From: a bacterium
Lineage (GTDB): Bacteria; UBP15; UBA6099; JAJRTR01
Direction: 5' to 3'
NCBI GenBank assembly: GCA_024278215.1
Contig: JAJRTR010000148.1
Location: 1-38,006 of the forward strand
Length of the DNA stretch: 38,006 bases
The notes under the pieces were generated by a model. That model was not told the DNA's origin and did no database searches. It saw only the letters and a list, made by a program, of their open reading frames with translations. The position numbers and the translations under genes were made by a program. Shown here in pieces: positions 25,481 through 33,921 of this stretch. Position 1 is the stretch's first letter. Each line of letters starts with the position of its first letter.

Positions 25481-26155
25481 GTGGCTGAAGAAAAAAAGGA
25501 TTCGCAAAAAAATCCGCCGGATGATGGCAAAAAGCAGATTATCGTCCGTGGCAGGATAACAAAAGTCGTTGCTGAAAAAATAAAGGACGGCCCGGTTTCC
25601 GGTATGGAATTGTTCGTCCAGCCGTCTGAGGTCAAGGCAAACGGCAAATTCCTGGAAGTATGGTTTGAATACAAAGTTACATACCAGGAAAAGATCGGAT
25701 CGATAGAACTGCGCGGTGTGTTGCTGTTCGAACTCGACGAGATAACCGCCCGGAAGGTCTCGGACGATTTCGCCGCGAAAGGTTATTTCGAAAGTCCATG
25801 GGCGGAAACAGTCGCGAACAATATCAATTTCAAATGCAGTACGGACGCCGTGTTCCCGGCAAAAATCATGGAACTTCCCGCGCCGATCATGCCGCCGCGT
25901 ATCGCTATGGCAAACCAGCCCGGCGCGAAGCAGAGCGCGGACGATGCCGCTGGAAAGGCTGCGGGCGTTGCTCCGGGACAATCTGCCCCTGCCTCAACAC
26001 CACCGCCCAAAAGACCTGTCGCACGACCCGACCTTAGAAAAAAGGAAGAGGAGAAAAAGATAAAACTGGGCAAGGGCACCGTAAGAAAACCAGGTTCCAC
26101 GAAAACAGGATTCCCTTTCCCGCCTGCCGCTCCGCCTCCGTTTACAAAAGACTGA
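25481..26155 (+). CDS. Unrecognised protein with a SecB-like-looking core and a Pro/Lys-rich tail
   Basis: 224 residues, GTG start at 25481 with AAAAGGAG eight bases upstream. I do not recognise the family. Residues about 20-145 form a compact beta-rich domain (I-I-V-R-G-R-I-T-K-V, S-G-M-E-L-F-V-Q-P, V-W-F-E-Y-K-V-T, R-G-V-L-L-F-E-L-D) ending in W-A-E-T-V-A-N-N-I and L-P-A-P-I-M-P-P-R-I. The ending resembles the last helix and Pro-rich strand of SecB-fold chaperones, but this is a guess. From 148 on the chain is low complexity: Ala/Gly, then Pro, then a Lys-rich stretch and F-P-F-P-P-A-A-P-P-P-F. No signal peptide. It follows ald by 54 bp and ends at a strong terminator. Confidence 0.8.
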   Translation: MAEEKKDSQKNPPDDGKKQIIVRGRITKVVAEKIKDGPVSGMELFVQPSEVKANGKFLEVWFEYKVTYQEKIGSIELRGVLLFELDEITARKVSDDFAAKGYFESPWAETVANNINFKCSTDAVFPAKIMELPAPIMPPRIAMANQPGAKQSADDAAGKAAGVAPGQSAPASTPPPKRPVARPDLRKKEEEKKIKLGKGTVRKPGSTKTGFPFPPAAPPPFTKD

Positions 26156-26174
26156 ACATTTATTACAACAAACA

Positions 26175-26215
26175 AACCGGTGGAACCTGTCTGGTTCCGC
26201 CGGTTTTGCGTTTTT
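26175..26215 (+). terminator. Strong intrinsic terminator
   Basis: A 13-bp stem: AACCGGTGGAACC (26175-26187) pairs with GGTTCCGCCGGTT (26193-26205), one G-T pair, loop TGTCT, then TTGCGTTTTT. It closes the ald/unknown-protein transcript. Confidence 0.9.
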
Positions 26216-26250
26216 ATTTCTATTTTCTCTTTTATTTTATCAAGAACTGT

Positions 26251-26278
26251 TTGGTTTTCCGTTTGTCTTACATATAAA
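26251..26278 (+). promoter_or_regulatory. Putative promoter for the alpha-2-macroglobulin gene
   Basis: TTGGTT (26251-26256), 16-bp spacer, TATAAA (26273-26278), in T-rich DNA after the terminator. Leader about 33 nt. Confidence 0.35.
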
Positions 26279-26317
26279 GTATATGGTAGACAGTATATAT
26301 CCATTGGAGTTGACTCG

Positions 26318-29300
26318 ATGAATAAGAAAACATTTCCTGTAATCTGTTTTATTACAGCCTTTCTGCTGCTGTTCGCCGGAGGCATACTTTCAGGCCGCGA
26401 CAACATATACATCAACATCAACCTGAGGCCCAACTTCTCGCTCGAAGACGAGATAAACGGCGGTGTAAATGGCAGGGGATTCTCGAAAATCGATATGACT
26501 CTGTACAGGGTCGATATGGAAGAAGTAATAAAAACGATAACTAAAGCCGTCGAACGGCCGAAGGATGGTTTTTCGGACATTTTGCGCGGCGAAACTATCA
26601 AAGAATGGACTATGAATTTCGAGATGCCCGAACGCGGCAACTGGGTCAGAAATGATTTTAATATCGATAATCCCGGTACTGGCTCTTATCTGCTCGAAGC
26701 GAAAACTGAAGGAAAAACTGTACGTCGTTTTTTCATCGTAACGAGCATTGCCGCAATATCAAAATACGACGACAGCAAACTGATAGTATTTGTCGTGGAC
26801 CGCCGGACCGGCGAGCCGAGAGAAGGCGCGAAAGTCGGCATTGTAAATAATGGTGAAATATCACGCGGTACAACAACAGGCAAAAACGGTATTGCTCGAT
26901 TCATGAATGTCAGGCAAGCCGGCTCTGCGCCGGTAATCATCACATGGAAAGGGCAACCGGCCGCGCTGAATTTCTACAATTACAGCAGTCACGGCACCGA
27001 TGAAAAATTATATATATATACCGACCGCCCTGCATACAGGCCCGGCCAGACCGTACATATAAAAGGTGTCGCGCGTAATGCCGACAATTACAGCTACAGT
27101 ATACCGTCCGACAAAACGGTTGAAGTCGTCGTCACCGATCCGCGTGGAAATGAAGTAATGCGGCGCAGTACTGCATTAACTGAATTCGGCACGTTTACTA
27201 TTGACTGCGAACTCGGCGACGAGCCGCCGCTCGGTTATTACAACATCCGGATTATCTCTTCAGGCGGAAACCACTATTCAGGTTTCAAGGTCGAGGAATA
27301 CAGAAAACCCGAATACCTTGTCACCGTTACACCGGAAAAGGACATCGCAGTGCGCGGCGACGAACTTTCTTTCACTATCAACACGAAATACTATTTCGGC
27401 GAGCCGGTAACGGATGCGGACATAAAATACAAAATAACGAAACGGCGTTTTTTCGACTGGTACGGCGGCGGCGTCAAGTATCCATGGTACGCGAACAGCC
27501 GCTCCCGGAGAATTGCGCCACCTTATTACAGGGGCGGCGAACCTGTTGCCGAGGGAACAGTTAAATCAGATGAAAAGGGATCAGCATCAATAAAGTTCGA
27601 TAAAACCAATGTCGATTATCAAACGACTTTCATTCTGACGGCAACCGTAACCGACAGGAGCAGGCGCGAAGTGACCGGTTCGGGATCGGTGAAAGTCATG
27701 ACAGGCGAATTTCGTGTATTCGTCGATACAAACAGATACCTCGTAAAACCCGGCGAGAAACTGTGGATCACTGTCAACACACTTGACATACATGATAAGC
27801 CTGTATCACGTGCATTGACGATGAAAATATCGAAAATCACGTGGAACAAACAGGAAAAGACAACAAAAGAAATAATGCGCCGGACTATCGAGACATCGGA
27901 ATCCGGCAGAACAAAAACCAATTACATTCCCGATGAGGCCGGTTATTACGAGATCGAAGTATTCGGTGCCGACTCGCGCGACAACCCCATCAAAAAATCA
28001 GCGTTCTTCAGTGTTGCCGACAGGAAACATTATTATAGTTACTACAGCCGGGGCGAAGTCGAGATGATCGCGGATAAAGACACATACAAACCCGGCGATA
28101 ACATTCAGGTGCTGATTACAACACCATTTGTCGGAGCGAGCGCGCTTATTACTATCGAAGGAAAAAACATCCTGCACTCGGAAGTTCAGCGCCTCGAAAA
28201 CGGAATGGCGCTTGTCGATTTCATGGCCGACGCTCGGCACCAGCCCAACGTGTTTGTCGCGTTCACTACCATATACAACAATGCTGTAGTGCAACAGAAA
28301 ACCAATATTATTGTGCCGCCTGAAGATAAATTCCTTGATGTGCGCATCGAGTCGGACAAAGAAATATATGAACCGGGCGACAAAGCTGAAGTAAAGGTTA
28401 CTACTCTGGACGCGGACGGCAGACCGGCGCGTGCCGAGGTGTCGCTCGGGGTTGTCGACGAATCACTGTACGCGCTTTATCCGGAATCCGTGCAGGATAT
28501 ACGCGCTGTTTTCTACGGTCCTCGCTGGAGCAGGGTCAACACTTCCAATTCATTGTATTTTTATGCAAACAGATGGGCGCTGAACAATACGGAAGTCAAA
28601 ACAAAAAGCGCATCCGGAGGCGGTGTTATCGAAGGAAACATCAGAATGATGTCCGAAAAAGCGGCACCGCGTGCGATGGCTGATTCCTTACAGTACGCTC
28701 CACCCGTCATCCGGTCCGATTTCCCCGACACTGCCTACTGGCGCGCGAATGTCGTCACCGGCGACGACGGCACGGCGCATGTAACATTCACTATGCCCGA
28801 TTCGCTCACCACGTGGAGACTGACATCACGCGGAGTTACGCTTAATACAAGAGTCGGACAAACGACAGCAAGCACGATAACGAAGAAAAACATCATCGTC
28901 AGACTCGAAACTCCGCGTTTCTTCATACAGAACGACAGGCAGAATATAACGGCGGTCGTCCACAACTATCTCGAAACCGACAAGCGCGTTAAAACAATCC
29001 TGAACACCAAAAGGTTGAAACTCGAAGGCAGCAACGAAAAGACAATCACCGTGCCCGCGGGCGGAGACGCGCGCGTCGAGTGGCCCGCATTTGTCGAAGC
29101 CCCACAGAACGCGTGGATTACAGTTAAAGCAATGACGAACGAAGAATCCGACGCGATGCAACTGACTGTTCCAGTGTTGCCGCACGGCAGCCCGGGACGT
29201 GATGCCGCAGCCGGCGAAGTCGATAAAACGGAAACATTCACCCTGCTGCTTCCCGAAGACTATATCCCCGGCACAGACGAACTTTCGCTCACATTTTCCG

Positions 29301-30784
29301 CTTCGCTCACAGCCGGCATGTTCGATGTGCTCGAATACCTTGCCGGATATCCTTATGGATGCGTCGAACAGACAATGAGCCGTTTCCTGCCGGATGTAGT
29401 GATAGCCGAAGCGTACCAGCGCGCGGGCCGCCCTCTCGAGGGCAGGCTCGAAGAACTCCCGAAGATGGTAGACAAAGGTATGCAGCGGCTCAGCGACTTC
29501 CAGAAACCGGACGGCGGCTGGGGCTGGTGGCGCGGCGATGCAGTAAATCCATACATGACCGCTTATGTTGTGATGGGACTCGCCCAGGCGCGCCGCGCGG
29601 ACTTCTCAGCACCCGCCGGGATGCTCGAACGCGGCATCGAAGCACTGAAAAAGACGCTCGACACGAAGTATAAAAAAGACGAAAAACCAACACCCGACCA
29701 GTATGCCTATATCCTTTACGCGCTGTCCGAAGCAGGCGATTCATCACAAAAACATTCCGTAAAACTATTTGACAACCGAAATAAATTGTCGAATTACGGC
29801 AAGGCCGCGCTTGCGCTCGCAATGCACAGGAATGGACAGAGCAAACATGCTCGCACACTTATGGAAGAGCTTGCCGCTGCTGCCGACTCCACCGGCACAT
29901 CTGTGAGATGGACCGGCGCAAAGAATCGGTACGGATGGACGGACAACGAGGTGGAAACAACATCGCTCGTTCTTATTGCTATGATCGAGATCACGCCGGA
30001 CAGCGACCTGATCCCCAGAGCTGTGCGATTCCTTAATATGTCACGCCGCGGCAACCGCTGGTACTCGACAAAAGACACTGCGATGGCGGTCATGGCCCTC
30101 ACACGCTATATGACGAAGTTCGAGGACCCGCACCCGGATTATTCCTTCACAGTGTCACTTAACGGCGACAATATACTTTCTTCGACAATGACCGGCGATG
30201 ATATTGCCGGAACCGGTCTTCGCAAATCTTTCAAGGATCGTTTGAAGCCCGGCGGCAATATAATAAACATAAACAAAACCGGCACCGGCAACCTTTATTA
30301 TTATGTGTCCACAAATTATTTCGAAGGCTCGGATTTTCTCGAAGCGCAGGAGGCCGGTATTCGGGTCGAGAGATTCTACAGCGAGGATTACGAGGGCGAG
30401 AAAAAACTTGAGAGCCCCATCAGGCTGAAACCCGGCGACCGGATATGGAGCCAGGTCAGGATACATTCCGAGAGTGCGTTCGATTACGTAATGGTCGAAG
30501 ATTTCCTGCCGAGCGGGTTCGAGGTCGTGAAAGATGAAATGCCATACGGGATTCACCCGTTGATGCGTCGCTGGTGGCACGGCTACATGAACAAAGAAGT
30601 GCGCGACGAAAAAGTGGTTTCATTCTTCACGAGAACATATCGAAACGAAATGGCGATCGCCATGCCCCTGCGCGCGGAGGTTCCCGGCGAAGTGTCCGCA
30701 ATGCCGTGCAGGGCATCGCTCATGTACTTTCCGGAAGTCGGCGGTCGCTCGTCCGAAACGCGATTCATAGTCGAAGATAAATAG
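26318..30784 (+). CDS. Bacterial alpha-2-macroglobulin with thioester (protease trap)
   Basis: 1488 residues from the ATG at 26318, eight bases after TTGGAG; the frame is open further up only through the terminator. An N-terminal signal or anchor (about 5-25) has no lipobox Cys. Many beta-sandwich MG domains follow (D-R-P-A-Y-R-P-G-Q-T-V-H near 237, E-Y-R-K-P-E-Y, D-K-x-I-Y-E-P-G-D). A flexible bait-like stretch lies at about 760-805, followed by W-R-A-N-V-V-T-G-D-D-G and P-D-S-L-T-T-W-R. The thioester is C1015-V-E-Q1018 in Y-G-C-V-E-Q, inside an alpha-helical TED with G-G-W-G-W-W. Such proteins trap attacking proteases in the periplasm by covalent linkage. The usual partner PbpC (penicillin-binding protein 1C) is not adjacent. 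Confidence 0.95.
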   Translation: MNKKTFPVICFITAFLLLFAGGILSGRDNIYININLRPNFSLEDEINGGVNGRGFSKIDMTLYRVDMEEVIKTITKAVERPKDGFSDILRGETIKEWTMNFEMPERGNWVRNDFNIDNPGTGSYLLEAKTEGKTVRRFFIVTSIAAISKYDDSKLIVFVVDRRTGEPREGAKVGIVNNGEISRGTTTGKNGIARFMNVRQAGSAPVIITWKGQPAALNFYNYSSHGTDEKLYIYTDRPAYRPGQTVHIKGVARNADNYSYSIPSDKTVEVVVTDPRGNEVMRRSTALTEFGTFTIDCELGDEPPLGYYNIRIISSGGNHYSGFKVEEYRKPEYLVTVTPEKDIAVRGDELSFTINTKYYFGEPVTDADIKYKITKRRFFDWYGGGVKYPWYANSRSRRIAPPYYRGGEPVAEGTVKSDEKGSASIKFDKTNVDYQTTFILTATVTDRSRREVTGSGSVKVMTGEFRVFVDTNRYLVKPGEKLWITVNTLDIHDKPVSRALTMKISKITWNKQEKTTKEIMRRTIETSESGRTKTNYIPDEAGYYEIEVFGADSRDNPIKKSAFFSVADRKHYYSYYSRGEVEMIADKDTYKPGDNIQVLITTPFVGASALITIEGKNILHSEVQRLENGMALVDFMADARHQPNVFVAFTTIYNNAVVQQKTNIIVPPEDKFLDVRIESDKEIYEPGDKAEVKVTTLDADGRPARAEVSLGVVDESLYALYPESVQDIRAVFYGPRWSRVNTSNSLYFYANRWALNNTEVKTKSASGGGVIEGNIRMMSEKAAPRAMADSLQYAPPVIRSDFPDTAYWRANVVTGDDGTAHVTFTMPDSLTTWRLTSRGVTLNTRVGQTTASTITKKNIIVRLETPRFFIQNDRQNITAVVHNYLETDKRVKTILNTKRLKLEGSNEKTITVPAGGDARVEWPAFVEAPQNAWITVKAMTNEESDAMQLTVPVLPHGSPGRDAAAGEVDKTETFTLLLPEDYIPGTDELSLTFSASLTAGMFDVLEYLAGYPYGCVEQTMSRFLPDVVIAEAYQRAGRPLEGRLEELPKMVDKGMQRLSDFQKPDGGWGWWRGDAVNPYMTAYVVMGLAQARRADFSAPAGMLERGIEALKKTLDTKYKKDEKPTPDQYAYILYALSEAGDSSQKHSVKLFDNRNKLSNYGKAALALAMHRNGQSKHARTLMEELAAAADSTGTSVRWTGAKNRYGWTDNEVETTSLVLIAMIEITPDSDLIPRAVRFLNMSRRGNRWYSTKDTAMAVMALTRYMTKFEDPHPDYSFTVSLNGDNILSSTMTGDDIAGTGLRKSFKDRLKPGGNIININKTGTGNLYYYVSTNYFEGSDFLEAQEAGIRVERFYSEDYEGEKKLESPIRLKPGDRIWSQVRIHSESAFDYVMVEDFLPSGFEVVKDEMPYGIHPLMRRWWHGYMNKEVRDEKVVSFFTRTYRNEMAIAMPLRAEVPGEVSAMPCRASLMYFPEVGGRSSETRFIVEDK

Positions 30785-30789
30785 TGCGA

Positions 30790-30820
30790 TTATCCCGAAT
30801 ATTTCACAAATGCGGGTTAT
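30790..30820 (+). repeat. 31-bp stem-loop repeat, copy C (downstream of alpha-2-macroglobulin)
   Basis: Left arm TTATCCCGAAT, loop ATTTCACAA (one change from copies A and B), right arm ATGCGGGTTAT. It begins 6 bp past the macroglobulin stop in that gene's orientation, and supplies the stop codon of the GGDEF remnant on the other strand. Confidence 0.7.
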
Positions 30821-31230
30821 CGGTGTTTACAATAATGTCGTCTTTTGTCAAACTGTCGAGATAGCAGGCAACCCCGATGCTCATTGTAGCATCCAGCTCC
30901 TTCTCGACATTTTCCCGAAGTCTCTCCGCAACTTCCCGTGCCGATTCAAGATCGGTTTCAGGCAAAAGAATAAGAAATTTATCACTGCCGTAGCACACTG
31001 CGAGGTCCATCAACCATATATTTTCAATAATCGTAGTCGCCATCTCCATCAGCGCCCTGCCGCCTTCAGCATGGCCGTATGTATCGAAAGAGACATTATT
31101 AGCTTACTTTCTTCGCGCCCACATCTTCCTGTTGCTAATGTCAGTATAAGTGCGTTAAAATATCCGATTTGCTTATTGGCAACAATATATCCTTTCCTGT
31201 CAGCTTTTCAAGGTGCAGCTTCACATGGAT
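30804..31230 (-). pseudogene. Degenerate diguanylate cyclase (GGDEF) remnant
   Basis: Across several frames the minus strand spells a GGDEF domain: L-E-K-L-T-G, then G-Y-F-N-A-L-I-L, R-E-E-S-K-L-I-M, then after a frame change D-T-Y-G-H-A-E-G-G-R-A-L, and K-F-L-I-L-L-P-E-T-D, A-E-R-L-R-E-N-V, M-S-I-G-V-A. The signature loop reads C-Y-G-S-D-K-F instead of R-Y-G-G-D-E-F, so it could not make c-di-GMP. At least one frameshift and a missing C-terminus (no A-D-x-A-L-Y-x-A-K helix) confirm decay. The frame runs out inside stem-loop repeat copy C. The longest intact piece is 81 codons (31049-30804). Confidence 0.75.
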
Positions 31231-31263
31231 AGAGTGTTACCATGAATCAAAGTTGACACGACA

Positions 31264-31794
31264 CTATATTTCAGGCGGGGATGTGGGTGATACGACAAAA
31301 GAGATTGATGTTGTTCCCGTGTTGCCGGCGGCATCCTTTATAGAAACATCAATCTTCATATTGAATGTATCCGTGTTATTGTTAAAACAGAAGAGCCGGT
31401 CTTCCTCGGGCAATACGCAACTGCATAACTCCCCAAAATCCGAGTTTTCTTTTATTGTCGTTTCATCAATTTTTGAAAAGAGTGCTGTAATATCCTTTAT
31501 CTTTTCACCTGTTGCCGCACCGACACTGGTAATAGTCGCGGAGAATGTGCTGAAATCCATCAGATTTTCATCGGAATAGCTGATTTGAACAACTTGCGCT
31601 CCAACACTCACATGGCAGAAGTCCGCTTCTGAAACACTTTCTCCCGACTGTGGTTTTATCGCACTGAGAACAGGCGAAGTCGTGTCGACAGCCGGTGTCG
31701 CCGGAGTGCCGCCACCACCACCACCACCGCAGCCTGCTGCCGAGGTGAGCGAAACAACAATAATTGTAAGGATTAAACGGAATACTTTGCTCAT
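31264..31794 (-). CDS. Lipoprotein with an Ig-like domain
   Basis: 176 residues. The signal peptide ends in a lipobox, T-S-A-A-G-C, with Cys22 as the lipidation site. Seven Gly follow, encoded by a GGT/GGC-type microsatellite, a common flexible tether. Then T-T-S-P-V-L-S-A-I-K-P and, near the end, V-S-I-K-D-A-A-G-N-T-G-T-T-S-I, the pattern of bacterial Ig-like/cadherin-like domains. Two Cys pairs (around D-F-C-H and C-S-C) could form disulfides. Membrane-tethered, probably facing the periplasm or outside. 98 bp after the nucleotidyltransferase gene on the same strand; no clear ribosome site. Confidence 0.75.
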   Translation of the reverse strand: MSKVFRLILTIIVVSLTSAAGCGGGGGGGTPATPAVDTTSPVLSAIKPQSGESVSEADFCHVSVGAQVVQISYSDENLMDFSTFSATITSVGAATGEKIKDITALFSKIDETTIKENSDFGELCSCVLPEEDRLFCFNNNTDTFNMKIDVSIKDAAGNTGTTSISFVVSPTSPPEI

Positions 31795-31892
31795 ATATAT
31801 ATTGTCTCAAATTATTACGACAAAAACAACCGCACCCGATAAATTCACCTGTCGTTCCGGGGCGGGAGACCCCAAAACGATTACTGGAACCG

Positions 31893-32885
31893 CTATACAT
31901 TCTCTACAGGGACAATATCGCTGCCGACGACAACGGAACCGGTAATCGCAGCACCCTGCGATATCGTCGACCCCGGAAACGCGACGGATTGTTTAACGCA
32001 GGCACCTTTTCCGATTTTTGTGCCTGAACCGATGACTGCGTAGGGCCCGATGACAACGTTTTTTTCGATCTCTACGTTGTGACCGATATATACAGGTTCC
32101 CTGACGACTGCCGGGCAGACATCGGGTTTCGCGAAATTCGCGCGTGCGAGGCATCTGCTTGTGCCGGTTCCGTCGAGGGCGTCGAAATGCGCCTGCAAAT
32201 AATCCGCCGGTGTGCCGATGTCGTTCCAGTAGAATTGCGTGTTCCTGTAGATCATTACCGGCTCATTATTTGCGAACAATTTCGATATAAGTCCCTCTTT
32301 ATCAGCGAACCCGAACGGAGTATATTCCGATGCGTATTCACGCAGTATGCTGCTTTCGTAGACAAAAACGCCGAGGTTGACGTAGTAATCCCTGGGTTCA
32401 CCCTCGCCGGAACAGTGGTCGCGGATGCAGTGGACGCGGCCTGATTTGTCCGCGCCTACGACATGGATTCGAGGGCGGGAGCGGATTTTGCCGGCGGCGA
32501 GTGTAAGCGCCGCGCCTGAGCGCTTGTGGAAATCGATAATCGCGCGGAGGTCGATGCCGAAAAGGATATCGCCGTTGATCACAGTTATCGGGCCGTCGCC
32601 GAGCAGTGGGAGCGCTTTTCTTATTCCACCTACCGCGCCCAGAATTTCATGTTCGTGCGAATATTCGATGTTCACGCCCGAATATTTGTCGCCCAGCGCC
32701 GCCTTCACTTTCCCGGGAAGATGATGAAGGTTCACAACGACATCTTCGATCCCGGAATCGCGGAGCAACTCGAGAGTATCGGCAACTGCCGGAACATCGA
32801 AAACAGGCACGAGCGGTTTGGGAACAGTGTTTGTGATGGGCCTCAGTCTTGTGCCGAGCCCGGCACAGAGCAGCATTGCTTTCAT
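31893..32885 (-). CDS. Sugar-1-phosphate nucleotidyltransferase with left-handed beta-helix tail (MurU-like or related)
   Basis: 330 residues from the ATG at 32885; an ATG at 32921 overlaps the kinase gene and puts extra residues before the conserved start. The first 230 residues are an NTP-transferase: M-K-A-M-L-L-C-A-G-L-G-T-R-L-R-P, K-P-L-V-P, V-I-N-G-D-I-L-F, and W-N-D-I-G-T-P. The last 80 are hexapeptide repeats (Y-I-G-H-N-V-E-I, V-I-G-P-Y-A-V-I-G) forming a beta-helix. The neighbouring kinase is AmgK-like, so by analogy to AmgK-MurU of Pseudomonas it may make UDP-MurNAc from MurNAc-1-phosphate in a recycling path. Short MurU enzymes lack the beta-helix, so a different NDP-sugar (for example GDP-heptose or GDP-mannose) is possible. 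Confidence 0.85.
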   Translation of the reverse strand: MKAMLLCAGLGTRLRPITNTVPKPLVPVFDVPAVADTLELLRDSGIEDVVVNLHHLPGKVKAALGDKYSGVNIEYSHEHEILGAVGGIRKALPLLGDGPITVINGDILFGIDLRAIIDFHKRSGAALTLAAGKIRSRPRIHVVGADKSGRVHCIRDHCSGEGEPRDYYVNLGVFVYESSILREYASEYTPFGFADKEGLISKLFANNEPVMIYRNTQFYWNDIGTPADYLQAHFDALDGTGTSRCLARANFAKPDVCPAVVREPVYIGHNVEIEKNVVIGPYAVIGSGTKIGKGACVKQSVAFPGSTISQGAAITGSVVVGSDIVPVENV

Positions 32886-32901
32886 AACACAGCCGTCGCT
32901 T

Positions 32902-33921
32902 TCATCGAAGTTCACCGACATATTTCGAGAGGGTATCGTGAAATGCCGTGAGTTCGTCGCCGAGCCGTTCCAGCGCGGGTTTCACCTTCGCAAGGCATGG
33001 CTGGAAATATTGAAGGTATCTGTTTTTCTTTTTAACAACGTCGAGATAGGCGAACGAACCTGCTGCTTTTATATTGCGCTGAACGGTCATGAAATCATAA
33101 ATTCTGTCGAAGCGTGTGCGGGTGTCCGGCGAGGGCGCGCGCCTGCTGTAGTTGCCGAAGTAGTATTCATACACGTCTTTCGCCACCCCGACCGGAAGCG
33201 ACACATAGGAGTCCATCAGCAGAGAAGCCAGGTCATATTGAGCGGGTCCCATGCGTGCGTCCTGAAAGTCGACCATCCCTAGAGCGCCGTCCGCGCGGAC
33301 CATGAGGTTGCGGCTGTGGTAGTCGCGGTGTGTGACGAAACGTGGTTCGGCGGCGAGCGTTTCCGAGATGTACAGAAAACCGCGCTTAATTATATTTTCA
33401 TCGGTGGTGCCCGGCGCTGCTTTTTTAAAGGCCAGAACAGCGTGCTTGTAGAAAAAATCGAACTCGAACATGAACTTCTCGACATCGAACGCATATTTGT
33501 AGACAATGCAATCTTCACAGATGTTTTTCCCGCTGCCGAACTGCATATCGAGTATCAGGTCGGCGGCTTTTTTGTATAGATCAAGTACCTTCTCGCGTTC
33601 TGCGCCTTCTATCGCTTCTTCGAGAGTGAGGTCGCCGTAATCTTCCATGAGAATCAGACCGTTTTCGATGTCGGCGATTATTATACCGGGTACGGGCAGG
33701 CCGGCGGAATCCATGTGACGCTGCACATTGAGATATGGAAGTTCGCCGCCATCGTGTGGTTCGCCCAGCAGCATCAGCACAGCGGTTTTTCGTCCATCAA
33801 TTCCCGCAGCGTCGAAAATGACGCGAAAGAAACTCCTGTCGGAGGCGTCGCCCGCCAGTTTTTCTATTTTGAAATCGGTTCTGTCGAGCAGGGCAGCAAG
33901 CCGCTGGTTCGGGTCAGGCAT
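32902..33921 (-). CDS. AmgK-like anomeric sugar kinase (aminoglycoside-phosphotransferase fold)
   Basis: 339 residues from the ATG at 33921, which overlaps the isomerase stop as ATGCCTGA. Kinase marks: the N-lobe G-D-A-S-D-R-S-F-F-R near 23, M-E-D-Y-G-D near the hinge, the catalytic loop H-R-D-Y-H-S-R-N-L-M-V and the metal motif D-F-Q-D-A with G-P-A-Q-Y-D-L-A-S-L-L. The last two match AmgK, which phosphorylates the anomeric carbon of MurNAc and GlcNAc. It lies directly upstream of a sugar-1-phosphate nucleotidyltransferase, the expected partner. I infer a salvage or biosynthetic path sugar to sugar-1-phosphate to NDP-sugar. The sugar is not proven. Confidence 0.85.
   Translation of the reverse strand: MPDPNQRLAALLDRTDFKIEKLAGDASDRSFFRVIFDAAGIDGRKTAVLMLLGEPHDGGELPYLNVQRHMDSAGLPVPGIIIADIENGLILMEDYGDLTLEEAIEGAEREKVLDLYKKAADLILDMQFGSGKNICEDCIVYKYAFDVEKFMFEFDFFYKHAVLAFKKAAPGTTDENIIKRGFLYISETLAAEPRFVTHRDYHSRNLMVRADGALGMVDFQDARMGPAQYDLASLLMDSYVSLPVGVAKDVYEYYFGNYSRRAPSPDTRTRFDRIYDFMTVQRNIKAAGSFAYLDVVKKKNRYLQYFQPCLAKVKPALERLGDELTAFHDTLSKYVGELR

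Noticed and set aside
27008-27022. TATATATATATA tract inside the macroglobulin gene
   Set aside because: Encodes L-Y-I-Y-T in a normal MG-domain strand; no sign of a promoter or repeat function.
31705-31730. GGT/CCA microsatellite in the lipoprotein as a phase-variable switch
   Set aside because: Triplet repeats keep the frame, and poly-Gly tethers after the lipid Cys are common.
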